Shown here: one piece after another, positions 34,218-42,205 of the stretch | How positions within the stretch are numbered: position 1 is the first letter of the stretch | How the letters are laid out: each line of letters begins with the position of its first letter | NCBI RefSeq assembly: GCF_963677125.1 | Contig: NZ_OY781882.1 | Span: forward strand, 3,666,501-3,730,500 | Length of the DNA: 64,000 bases | Direction of reading: 5' to 3' | Origin: an uncultured Desulfobacter sp. | GTDB lineage: Bacteria > Desulfobacterota > Desulfobacteria > Desulfobacterales > Desulfobacteraceae | Made by a program: the position numbers and the translations under genes | The notes under the pieces: model-generated | Database searches by the model: none | The model's input: only the letters and a program-made list of their open reading frames with translations | What the model was told of the DNA's origin: nothing

Positions 34218-35776
34218 TATAAAAATCTCCTAAATTTTTTTCTCACGAGTTCTATCACAATAATCAAAAAGAATGCAACCAGGCAGGCTTTGGCGGCAAA
34301 ATCCCCGTGACGGGTATAAAATGTTGTGCCGGACAAAACCGGCACCTGCCGGGTACGGGCACAAGCCGTAAAAATATCTGTTTTCTCAAGGATGGCGCCG
34401 GAAGGGTCAACAAACCCGGAGATGCCTGTGTTCGCCGCCCGAATCACACTGCGCCGATTTTCAACGGCCCTGAACACGGAAATGGAAAAATGCTGAAGCG
34501 CAGCCTGGGTCCGACCGAACCAGGCGTCATTGGTCATAGTGGTTAACATATCTGCGCCATTGAGCACAAAGTCCCTGGCAATATTGGGGAAAAGGATCTC
34601 AAAACAGATTAATACCCCGGTTGTACCCGTACCGAATTTTAACGGCACCGGCCCGGTTTCACCCTTTGAGAAATCACCGGCACCGGCTGTCAGTTTTTTG
34701 GCAAACCAAAGCAGGTCTTTAAAGGGCACGTACTCGCCAAAAGGCACCAGATGATGTTTGTCATAATAACCTGTTGGCAGGGCAAGAGGAGAGAGCATAC
34801 AGGCCCGGTTATAATACAGGAACCCATGATCCGAAGGCTGGGCGGCAGGAATACCGATCAGAAAAAAAGCACCTGCCTTTCTGACCATGGCATCCACCCG
34901 GCTCGAAGGGACAGGGTCCATGCCGTAATAAAAGGGCACAGCCGTTTCCGGCCATACCACAAGATCACAGGGGACCGCCTGGAGGGATAACCGGGAATAT
35001 CGGTCGATGGTGTCATTAATAAATGCCTTATCCCATTTCCGGTCCTGGGAGATGTTGGCCTGGATAACTGCAATTTTTCGGGAAGGAGAGTCTTTGATTT
35101 GTCCACAGATATTTGCCAGTTCAAAATGGCCGTAAATAAATGCCAGACAAATCAAAACCATTGCAAGGCTTACGCCGGCCATATTCTTTTTCCCAGGCCA
35201 TGCCCTCTGGAAAACAGCCCTAAAAGCCGTCACCACTACGCCATTGGCAAGCACCAACAAAAAGGAAAGCCCCAAAACCCCGAAGGTATCCGCCGCTTGA
35301 ATCAACACAAGATTCGGGTACTGGCTGTACCCCAGCAATCCCCAGGGAAAGCCGGAGAAGGCATACATCCGGATATATTCCAGGGCCACCCAGGCCACAG
35401 CCCCCCAGAAGGGAACAAGGCCTTGGGGAACAGGTGTTTTTTTCATGGCCAGGGCAAAAACGCCCATATATACAGACAGATAAAAAATCAGCAGCAATAG
35501 GCAGGACAAGGCAGCAAAAGGATTTATGCCACCGTATTTTATCAGGGTGGGACAAATCCAGTAGATCAGGGGCAGATAAAAGCCGATCCCCGTGGCAATG
35601 CCGGCATAAAAGGCCTGCTTTGAACCCAGCCGGTCAATGGAAAGCCATAACGGAACCAGGCCAACAAAGGCCGTCCAATAGAGGCCGGGATACGGGAATG
35701 CAGCAAAGAGTATTAGCCCGCCGGAAAATGCGGGCAAAAATGGTGTTAAAATACCGCATAGGGTTCTGAATTGCAT
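34217..35776 (-). CDS. lnt: Apolipoprotein N-acyltransferase
   Basis: The 519-residue protein has six or more N-terminal membrane helices (residues 1-200) followed by a periplasmic nitrilase domain. The catalytic Glu is in VVWPETAVPFYY, the Lys in the DKHHLVPFGEYVPF region, and the Cys in GVLICFEILFP; a final membrane helix precedes a basic tail. Lnt N-acylates the amino-terminal cysteine of lipoproteins in the inner membrane, the last step of lipoprotein maturation. The stop codon overlaps the prfB start by one base. The start (ATG after AAGGTCACCCTAA) is well supported. Confidence 0.93.
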   Translation of the reverse strand: MQFRTLCGILTPFLPAFSGGLILFAAFPYPGLYWTAFVGLVPLWLSIDRLGSKQAFYAGIATGIGFYLPLIYWICPTLIKYGGINPFAALSCLLLLIFYLSVYMGVFALAMKKTPVPQGLVPFWGAVAWVALEYIRMYAFSGFPWGLLGYSQYPNLVLIQAADTFGVLGLSFLLVLANGVVVTAFRAVFQRAWPGKKNMAGVSLAMVLICLAFIYGHFELANICGQIKDSPSRKIAVIQANISQDRKWDKAFINDTIDRYSRLSLQAVPCDLVVWPETAVPFYYGMDPVPSSRVDAMVRKAGAFFLIGIPAAQPSDHGFLYYNRACMLSPLALPTGYYDKHHLVPFGEYVPFKDLLWFAKKLTAGAGDFSKGETGPVPLKFGTGTTGVLICFEILFPNIARDFVLNGADMLTTMTNDAWFGRTQAALQHFSISVFRAVENRRSVIRAANTGISGFVDPSGAILEKTDIFTACARTRQVPVLSGTTFYTRHGDFAAKACLVAFFLIIVIELVRKKFRRFL

Positions 35777-35856
35777 TTAGGGTGACCTTAATTAAAAATT
35801 CTGGTATATCTAACAGATAACTTAAGCATTCGTCAATTTTTGGAAGGCAGTATTTT

Positions 35857-37470
35857 ATGACCCAGGGGCATGAGCGTACATCTTCTGACCGTAAACTGAC
35901 TCAACAGGACGAATCTGACTGGAAATCCCCTACGTCTATGGGGTCAGATTTTTTCTCCCGGAAAAATATTAAAAATGTATTAATTTATGCCCCTGTAGGC
36001 ATCTGTATTCTCCAACGAACAAAAATAGTTTGGGCGAACCCCGCCTGTTACGCCATGACCGGCCATGAACACCGCAGCCTGGAAGGCAAATCCGCCAGGA
36101 CACTTTTCCCCACGAATAAAGAATTTAAGCGTGTGTATGATATCTTTATCACAGCAATTGCCCGGGCAGGATCGGCCACTGTTGACTCCCGGTTGTCACG
36201 GGTAGACGACACCGCCTTTGACTGCCGCTTTCGGGCCTGCTGGCTGGACCCCGGAGATCATTCCCAGGGCCTGTTGACCACCGTATCGGATATTACGGAA
36301 ATCAATTCCGAACAGATCAGGGAAAATCAGGTCCGAAAAATGGAAGCCATTGGTGTGCTTGCCGGCGGCATATCCCATGACTTTAACAATCTGCTCATGG
36401 CTCTTCAGGGACATTTATCCCTGATGGGGGTCAACCATGACCGGCCAGAAAAAATCAAAGATCACATTCGCCAGATGAAGCGACTGATTGAAGCGGCCGC
36501 GGAAATTACCGGCAGTCTTTTAGGGTTTGCCCGGGGGGGCAAATATCTGGTTGAACCCCTGGATGTTAACCAGGTCGTAAACATGGCCCTCACGGTTTTC
36601 CAGTTGGGGGAAAAAAATATGGTCATTGAAAAAAAAACAGGACCGGATCTTCACAAAATAAACGGGGATCGATCCCAGCTTGAACAGGTGCTGCTCAATC
36701 TTCTGGTCAATGGTTCCCAGGCCATGGTGGATGGCGGTACGCTTACCATTGAGACCCGAAATATTACCATTGAGGAGACCAACGGCTTCCATTTTGAGGT
36801 GACACCCGGTGCATACGTGGAAATCAGTGTCCAGGATACCGGAATCGGCATGGATCAAGCCACTTTGAAAAAAATTTTTGACCCATTTTTCTCCACCAAA
36901 ACGCTCGAAGATACAAAAGGCAGAGGGTTAGGGCTGTCAACGGTATTCGGCATTGTGAAAAACCACGGGGGGTTCATCACCGTGGAGAGCAAAAAAAATG
37001 CCGGATCCATATTCAGGGTGGCACTGCCCGGTTTGATCCCGGAGGATGTTCAACCTGTTGAAGAGGACAACGACACATTTGATCTCATGCCCAAAGGCGG
37101 GGAAACTGTTCTTATTGTGGATGACGAGGATGAAGTCCTCGAAGTGGGGGTAAGTATTCTCGACGCCTTGGGATACCAGGTCCTCCAGGCCCGCAACGGA
37201 AAAGAATGTCTGGATCTGGTAACAAAGCACCCGGGCAAAATTGCGCTGGTCATCCTTGATCTGATCATGCCCGTCATGGATGGCAGGGAGACATTTTATC
37301 AAATTCAAAAACTGGCCCCCGACATAAAGATGCTCATGTCCAGCGGTACCCGCATAGATGAAGAGACAAAGAGGATGCTTCGTGACGGATGCCACAGTTT
37401 TTTACAAAAGCCCTTTTCCATGGACAGGCTTTCAAGGGTGATGCGTGAGATACTTGACAAACCGGCCTGA
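35857..37470 (+). CDS. Cytoplasmic hybrid histidine kinase (PAS, HisKA, HATPase, receiver)
   Basis: No membrane segment is visible in this 537-residue protein. A PAS domain (residues about 40-150, APVGICILQRTKIVWANPAC) is followed by the H-box with phosphoacceptor H174 (GGISHDFNNLL), an ATP-binding HATPase with N-box EQVLLNLLVNGSQA, G1 DTGIGMD and G2 GRGLGLSTVFG, and a C-terminal receiver with acidic pocket VDDED and phospho-Asp D468 (VILDLIMPVMDG). The family often signals through a separate response regulator; none is next to it. The sensed signal would be cytoplasmic. It is monocistronic. Confidence 0.92.
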   Translation: MTQGHERTSSDRKLTQQDESDWKSPTSMGSDFFSRKNIKNVLIYAPVGICILQRTKIVWANPACYAMTGHEHRSLEGKSARTLFPTNKEFKRVYDIFITAIARAGSATVDSRLSRVDDTAFDCRFRACWLDPGDHSQGLLTTVSDITEINSEQIRENQVRKMEAIGVLAGGISHDFNNLLMALQGHLSLMGVNHDRPEKIKDHIRQMKRLIEAAAEITGSLLGFARGGKYLVEPLDVNQVVNMALTVFQLGEKNMVIEKKTGPDLHKINGDRSQLEQVLLNLLVNGSQAMVDGGTLTIETRNITIEETNGFHFEVTPGAYVEISVQDTGIGMDQATLKKIFDPFFSTKTLEDTKGRGLGLSTVFGIVKNHGGFITVESKKNAGSIFRVALPGLIPEDVQPVEEDNDTFDLMPKGGETVLIVDDEDEVLEVGVSILDALGYQVLQARNGKECLDLVTKHPGKIALVILDLIMPVMDGRETFYQIQKLAPDIKMLMSSGTRIDEETKRMLRDGCHSFLQKPFSMDRLSRVMREILDKPA

Positions 37471-37591
37471 TAACCATTTAATTTTTATAGCGCTTTACAA
37501 CTTTTCCGCCAGATGGTAATCTGACAGAATTGATTAAGGGACAGGTTAGCAGTATTCAGGGTGGTTCCCTGCCCATTATCAGGAGTATGTT

Positions 37592-38044
37592 ATGGAACAA
37601 ATAGAAATTCGATTTGGGAATCATATTGAAACACCAGCCACAGAAGAGAAGTCTTTTGAAGAGATGTTTCAATCCGTTAATCCCATGTTCTGCTTTTCAA
37701 AACGAATCTGGCGCCCCCAGATGGATATTTTTGAAACCAGGGATGAAATCATTATCCAAGCAGAAATCGCAGGTGTTTCCAAGGAAAATATGGTTGTTGA
37801 ACTCTCGGATAAGGCCGTAAAAATTTCCGGAGTGCGTAAAAGCAGCCAGCCTGATCCCACCGCCACCTACAGGCTTGCAGAAATCCAATTCGGTCGGTTT
37901 GAGCGGGTTTTGTATCTGCCCAGCGTCATTGACATGAAAAAAGTATCTGCGTCGTATGCCAACGGGTTTCTGGAACTGAAATTAGGAAAACAGCTTAAGA
38001 CAAATTATTCTTCGGAACAAAAAATGCCCATTGATTTTTTATAA
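37592..38044 (+). CDS. Hsp20/alpha-crystallin small heat-shock protein
   Basis: The 150-residue protein has the alpha-crystallin domain from RPQMDIFETRDEIIIQAEIAG to YANGFLELKLGK and ends in a short tail (MPIDFL). The signature FGRFERVLYLPSVID and AYANGFLEL are typical. It holds unfolded proteins during stress. It lies before lon, 284 bp away with repeat family 2 copies in between, so they are probably separate units. No CIRCE element is visible upstream. Confidence 0.92.
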   Translation: MEQIEIRFGNHIETPATEEKSFEEMFQSVNPMFCFSKRIWRPQMDIFETRDEIIIQAEIAGVSKENMVVELSDKAVKISGVRKSSQPDPTATYRLAEIQFGRFERVLYLPSVIDMKKVSASYANGFLELKLGKQLKTNYSSEQKMPIDFL

Positions 38045-38327
38045 CAACCATGGGATAGATCCAATTCTATTGATACCCGGGCATGGCCCCCCAAAAATAT
38101 AAAAACCCATGGGCCAGTCGATTATATATAACGGCCACGGGCCGTCCTTGGTCTATCTACACATAGGCCTCGGCCCACAACAAAGCTTGAAAGATCTGAG
38201 TAACTTACCCAGACTTTCTTATAAAACACCCATAGGCTGAGCTGGTCGATCAACACCCAGGCTCAACCCACAACAAACGTTGAAAAATCTGTGCAGGTTA
38301 CACCGATTTTCATAAAAAGGAATACGA
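38045..38327. repeat. Repeat family 2, tandem copies 1 and 2 plus a 5' fragment
   Basis: Copy 1 spans 38131-38226 and copy 2 spans 38227-38317, both reading on the plus strand; a fragment with CATGGGCCAGTCGATTATA lies at 38107-38130. Both have the core CCCACAACAAA followed by a hairpin that differs in sequence between the two copies (GAAAG ... CTTTC in copy 1, GAAAA ... TTTTC in copy 2) and a TTATAAAA or CATAAAA end. The array fills the 5' leader of lon, whose start is 10 bp later with an AAAAGGAATACGA site. Confidence 0.75.
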
Positions 38328-40679
38328 ATGGATGAATTAAACCATCCCTCCGTCCCCATCACCACTGACGACATACCTGACGAACTCCCCATTCTTCCCA
38401 TAGTGGATACCAATCTGTTTCCCAAAATGGTGTTGCCCCTGGTTTTAATCCAAAAAGAGGCCATTGACCTGATTGACGATGCCATGTCCGGAAACCGTAT
38501 GCTTGGCCTTCTACTGTCAAAGCGTTCGGATATTGATTCCAGGCATACTGCCGACGACCTGTGCCGCATTGGTACCGTCGCCGTAATTCTTAAAATGTCT
38601 AAAATGGAAGACGAAAAAGCCCAGCTGCTTATTCAGGGCCTAAACAGGTTCAAAGTACTAGAATTCCTTGAAAACCATGATTATATGCATGCCGGAATTT
38701 CAGTTCTTAAAAGCCGCAACAATGAAAGGAACAAAGAAAACCGGGCTCTGATGGCCAATATTGTTGAACAGTACGAAAAGATCGTGGCGCTTTCGCCGGG
38801 ACTGCCTGCAGAAATAAGTCAAATGGTCAAAACCCTGCAGGAACCCAGCGCACTTGCGGACATGGTCGCATCCACCATAAACGCCCCGGTGAATGAAAAG
38901 CAGAAGGTCCTTGAACTGATTGATGTAAACCGCCGCTTGAAAAAGGTTACCCGCCTGGTCAATGACCAGCTTGATATTCTGGAGATGGGGTCTAAAATTC
39001 AAAGTCAGGTCAGAGAGGACATGGACAAGCGCCAGCGCGAATACTATCTGCGCCGGCAGCTCAAAGCAATTAAAGAAGAACTTGGTGAAGCCGACCAGGA
39101 ATCGGTGGAAATCCGGGAATACAGGACATTGATCCGGGACAATCCCATGCCCGAAGCGGCCACAAAAGAAGCCGAGCGCGAGCTGGAGCGTCTATCAAGA
39201 ATGCATCCCTCATCTTCCGAATATGTCGTATCATCCACCTATCTGGACTGGCTGACCTCTCTGCCCTGGAACGAATATGCCGAAAATCGGTTGGATATTG
39301 CCAAGGCCAGAAAGATTCTGGACCAGGACCATTACGGCCTTGAAAAACCCAAAAAGCGGATATTGGAATTTCTGGCCGTGCGTAAACTTAAAAAAGACTC
39401 AAAAGGGCCGATACTATGCTTTTCAGGACCTCCCGGCACGGGGAAAACCTCGCTGGGACAATCCATTGCCAGGGCCCTGGGCCGGGAATTTGTCCGTATT
39501 GCCTTAGGCGGCGTCAGGGATGAAGCTGAAATCCGGGGACACCGGCGGACCTATGTAGGGGCCATGCCGGGCCGGATCATCCAGCATTTAAGAACGGCCG
39601 GGGAAAAAAATCCCGTATTCATGCTGGATGAAATTGACAAGGTCGATTCCTCCTACCACGGAGACCCCTCTTCCGCCCTGCTTGAAGTACTTGATCCGGA
39701 GCAGAATCAGCATTTTGTGGACCACTACCTGGATGTTCCCTTTGATTTATCCGATGTCATGTTTTTGACCACAGCCAATGTGCTGCACACCATCCCCCCA
39801 CCCCTGCGGGACCGAATGGAAATTTTGGAACTCACCGGGTATACCCAGGAGGAAAAACTTAAAATTGCCACCCGGTATATCATACCTAAGCAGCGGGAGG
39901 CCAACGGTATAAATTCCGGCCAGATCAAAATAACCCCGGGTGCGATCAAACAGATTATTTCCGGATACACCAGGGAATCAGGTTTACGCAACCTGGAGCG
40001 TCAGATTGGCACCGTATGCCGGGGGGTTGCCGCTAAAATCGCCGAAGACCAGGTGGAAAGCCTGACCATTGGTCGCAAAGAGCTTCCCGAATACCTGGGT
40101 CCCATCCAGAATATGCCTGATATGGCCGCCCAAATTAAAGTGCCGGGGGTAGCTGTGGGGCTTGCCTGGACCTCTGTGGGAGGAGAGGTGCTTTTTGTGG
40201 AAGCCGTGGCCATGAAAGGCAACAAGGGCCTGACTCTCACCGGGCAACTCGGGGATGTCATGAAGGAATCCGCATCCACCGCCCTAAGCTTTATCCGGTC
40301 CAATGCCGACCGACTGGCCGTGGATGAGACCTTTTTTGAGACCCATGATATCCACATTCATGTGCCCGAAGGGTCCATTCCAAAGGACGGCCCTTCTGCG
40401 GGAGTAACCATGCTTACCGCCCTTACTTCCCTGATCACCAAAAAAAAAGTAAAATCCCGGCTGGCCATGACCGGAGAGATTACCCTAAGGGGTGAGGTTC
40501 TGCCTGTGGGAGGCATCAAAGATAAAGTCATTGCAGCGCACAGGGCCGGCATCCGTTCTTTGATTCTCCCGCTGTGGAATGAAAAAGACATGGAAGATGT
40601 GCCCGAGCACATTAAATCCACCATGACCTTCTACTTCACTGATAAAATGAAAGAGGTGCTTGATACGGCCCTGGAATAA
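38328..40679 (+). CDS. lon: ATP-dependent protease Lon
   Basis: The 783-residue protein has the Lon substrate-binding N-domain (LPILPIVDTNLFPKMVLPLV), AAA+ Walker A GPPGTGKTS (G367-K373) and Walker B FMLDEIDKVD, and the protease domain with catalytic S690 in PKDGPSAGVTM and K733 in GGIKDKVIAA, 43 residues apart as expected. It degrades misfolded and regulatory proteins in the cytoplasm. The repeat array upstream occupies the leader. The stop is 3 bp before rlpA, so rlpA is probably co-transcribed. Confidence 0.96.
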   Translation: MDELNHPSVPITTDDIPDELPILPIVDTNLFPKMVLPLVLIQKEAIDLIDDAMSGNRMLGLLLSKRSDIDSRHTADDLCRIGTVAVILKMSKMEDEKAQLLIQGLNRFKVLEFLENHDYMHAGISVLKSRNNERNKENRALMANIVEQYEKIVALSPGLPAEISQMVKTLQEPSALADMVASTINAPVNEKQKVLELIDVNRRLKKVTRLVNDQLDILEMGSKIQSQVREDMDKRQREYYLRRQLKAIKEELGEADQESVEIREYRTLIRDNPMPEAATKEAERELERLSRMHPSSSEYVVSSTYLDWLTSLPWNEYAENRLDIAKARKILDQDHYGLEKPKKRILEFLAVRKLKKDSKGPILCFSGPPGTGKTSLGQSIARALGREFVRIALGGVRDEAEIRGHRRTYVGAMPGRIIQHLRTAGEKNPVFMLDEIDKVDSSYHGDPSSALLEVLDPEQNQHFVDHYLDVPFDLSDVMFLTTANVLHTIPPPLRDRMEILELTGYTQEEKLKIATRYIIPKQREANGINSGQIKITPGAIKQIISGYTRESGLRNLERQIGTVCRGVAAKIAEDQVESLTIGRKELPEYLGPIQNMPDMAAQIKVPGVAVGLAWTSVGGEVLFVEAVAMKGNKGLTLTGQLGDVMKESASTALSFIRSNADRLAVDETFFETHDIHIHVPEGSIPKDGPSAGVTMLTALTSLITKKKVKSRLAMTGEITLRGEVLPVGGIKDKVIAAHRAGIRSLILPLWNEKDMEDVPEHIKSTMTFYFTDKMKEVLDTALE

Positions 40680-40682
40680 AAA

Positions 40683-41477
40683 ATGATATTTTGTATGAAC
40701 TATACGACCCGGACATTAATGCCGGCCTTTATTTTCTGTCTTACCGTTGCCATTGCCGGGTGCGGTGCCGGAAACTATAATTCGGGTCACAACAGACCCG
40801 ATGACAAACGTTACCACAGCACCAAAGCCACCCAGCGCCCCTATCGCATTGCAGGAAAACATTATTACCCCATAGCCTCGGCCAACGGGTATGTGGAAAA
40901 AGGACGCGCCTCCTGGTATGGCAGAAAATTCCACGGACGAAAAACCTCCAATGGTGAGACCTATAACATGTACGCCATGACCGCAGCCCACAAAACCCTT
41001 CCTATGAACACATGGGTCCGGGTTGAGAACCTGGACAACGGCAGGGACATCACCGTACGCATCAATGACCGAGGGCCATTTGTGGCCGGCAGGATTATCG
41101 ACCTGTCATACACGGGTGCTAAGCGCTTGGGGCTCGTGGGGCCCGGTACCGCCCGGGTAAAGGTGACAGCCCTTGGAAAGGCGACAGCCTATTCCAAAAA
41201 AGACCACACGCCTGTAAACTTTAAACCCGTGGATTACTGGAAAGGTAATTTTACGGTGCAGGTCGGTGCCTTCAAAGTGAGAACCAATGCGGAAAAGTAC
41301 CGGATCAAATTGTCTAAGGATTATATGAACGCCCATATTGTTCCCTATGTGGATGACAGGGGAGAATTTCACCGGGTGAGAATCGGTAAATTCAACAACC
41401 TTAATGATGCTGTCACGTTCAGCGAAAGATTGATGGCCCAAGAAGGCTTCCACCACACCTTTGCCGTAGCCGAGTAG
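40683..41477 (+). CDS. rlpA: RlpA-like septal lytic transglycosylase with SPOR domain
   Basis: The 264-residue lipoprotein has a signal peptide ending at lipobox IAGC (PAFIFCLTVAIAGC), a double-psi beta-barrel domain with GRASWYGRKFHGRKTSNGET, TLPMNTWVRVEN and VRINDRGPF, and a C-terminal SPOR domain (FTVQVGAFKVRTNAEKYR, VRIGKFNNLNDA). RlpA cleaves denuded glycan strands at the septum; SPOR binds such glycans. ATG 40683 and ATG 40695 are both possible starts and neither has a clear ribosome site, which suggests coupling to lon. Repeat copy C begins 6 bp after its stop. Confidence 0.92.
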   Translation: MIFCMNYTTRTLMPAFIFCLTVAIAGCGAGNYNSGHNRPDDKRYHSTKATQRPYRIAGKHYYPIASANGYVEKGRASWYGRKFHGRKTSNGETYNMYAMTAAHKTLPMNTWVRVENLDNGRDITVRINDRGPFVAGRIIDLSYTGAKRLGLVGPGTARVKVTALGKATAYSKKDHTPVNFKPVDYWKGNFTVQVGAFKVRTNAEKYRIKLSKDYMNAHIVPYVDDRGEFHRVRIGKFNNLNDAVTFSERLMAQEGFHHTFAVAE

Positions 41478-41482
41478 GTCGT

Positions 41483-41603
41483 GTTTAAACGAAACATCAC
41501 CCATCTGCGGCGTTACATAACTATTTGCAATCCTCACATACTTAAGTATGCTCCGGTTACAAATATTTATGTGCCTTGCATCTGGGCAATTTTTCGTTCA
41601 AAC
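41483..41603 (+). repeat. Repeat family 1, copy C (3'-end cruciform element)
   Basis: This copy begins GTTTAAACGAAACATCACCC, 6 bp after the rlpA stop and in the same orientation, and ends CATCTGGGCAATTTTTCGTT. Middle stem: ACATAACTATTTG with CAAATATTTATGT; tip: ATACTTAAGTAT. The stem sequences differ from copies A and B while pairing is kept. It sits in the 152-bp gap before gmhB. Confidence 0.78.
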
Positions 41604-41629
41604 AATAGTTAGGAGAACCGCTAAAAACA

Positions 41630-42205
41630 ATGACGGAATATACTGTTTTTATTGACCGGGACGGTGTGATCAACCATGATTCCGATGCCTATATCAAACA
41701 CCCGGACGAATTTCATTTTATCTCCAAAACCCCGGATGCCATTGCTCTTTTGAACGCCAAAGGTTTGCAGGTGATTCTCATTACCAATCAATCGGCTGTG
41801 GGGCGCGGCATGATATCCATATCGACCCTTGATGCCATTTTCAAAAAAATGATTTTCGGGGTGGAACAGGCCGGCGGCCGGATTAAGGATATATTTTTTT
41901 GCCCCCATACCCCGGACCAGGGATGCGACTGCCGGAAACCTGAACCCGGAATGATTCTCCAGGCCATGAAACGCCATAACATTGATTTGAAAAAATCTTT
42001 TATGATAGGAGATTCCGCCAAAGATATTGAATGCGGCAAAAACGCAGGATGTGCCCAAACCATACTGGTTAAGACCGGAAACGGGAAAAAGGCATTGGCT
42101 GTATTGACGGAAAAAGGCATTGTACCTGATTTTATAGCCAAGGACCTCTACGAGGCCGCCTGTTGGATAACCGCCAATTTCCCTTTCGATAATACGGATT
42201 CATGA
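41630..42205 (+). CDS. gmhB: D-glycero-D-manno-heptose 1,7-bisphosphate 7-phosphatase
   Basis: The 191-residue HAD-superfamily phosphatase has DRDGVINHD as motif I, LITNQSAVGRG as motif II, KPEPGM and IGDSAKDIECG as motifs III and IV. The zinc-binding loop CPHTPDQGCDCRKP is typical of GmhB. It removes the 7-phosphate in ADP-heptose synthesis for lipopolysaccharide. The stop overlaps the recD2 start (ATGA). The start has a good AGGAGAACC site. Confidence 0.92.
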   Translation: MTEYTVFIDRDGVINHDSDAYIKHPDEFHFISKTPDAIALLNAKGLQVILITNQSAVGRGMISISTLDAIFKKMIFGVEQAGGRIKDIFFCPHTPDQGCDCRKPEPGMILQAMKRHNIDLKKSFMIGDSAKDIECGKNAGCAQTILVKTGNGKKALAVLTEKGIVPDFIAKDLYEAACWITANFPFDNTDS

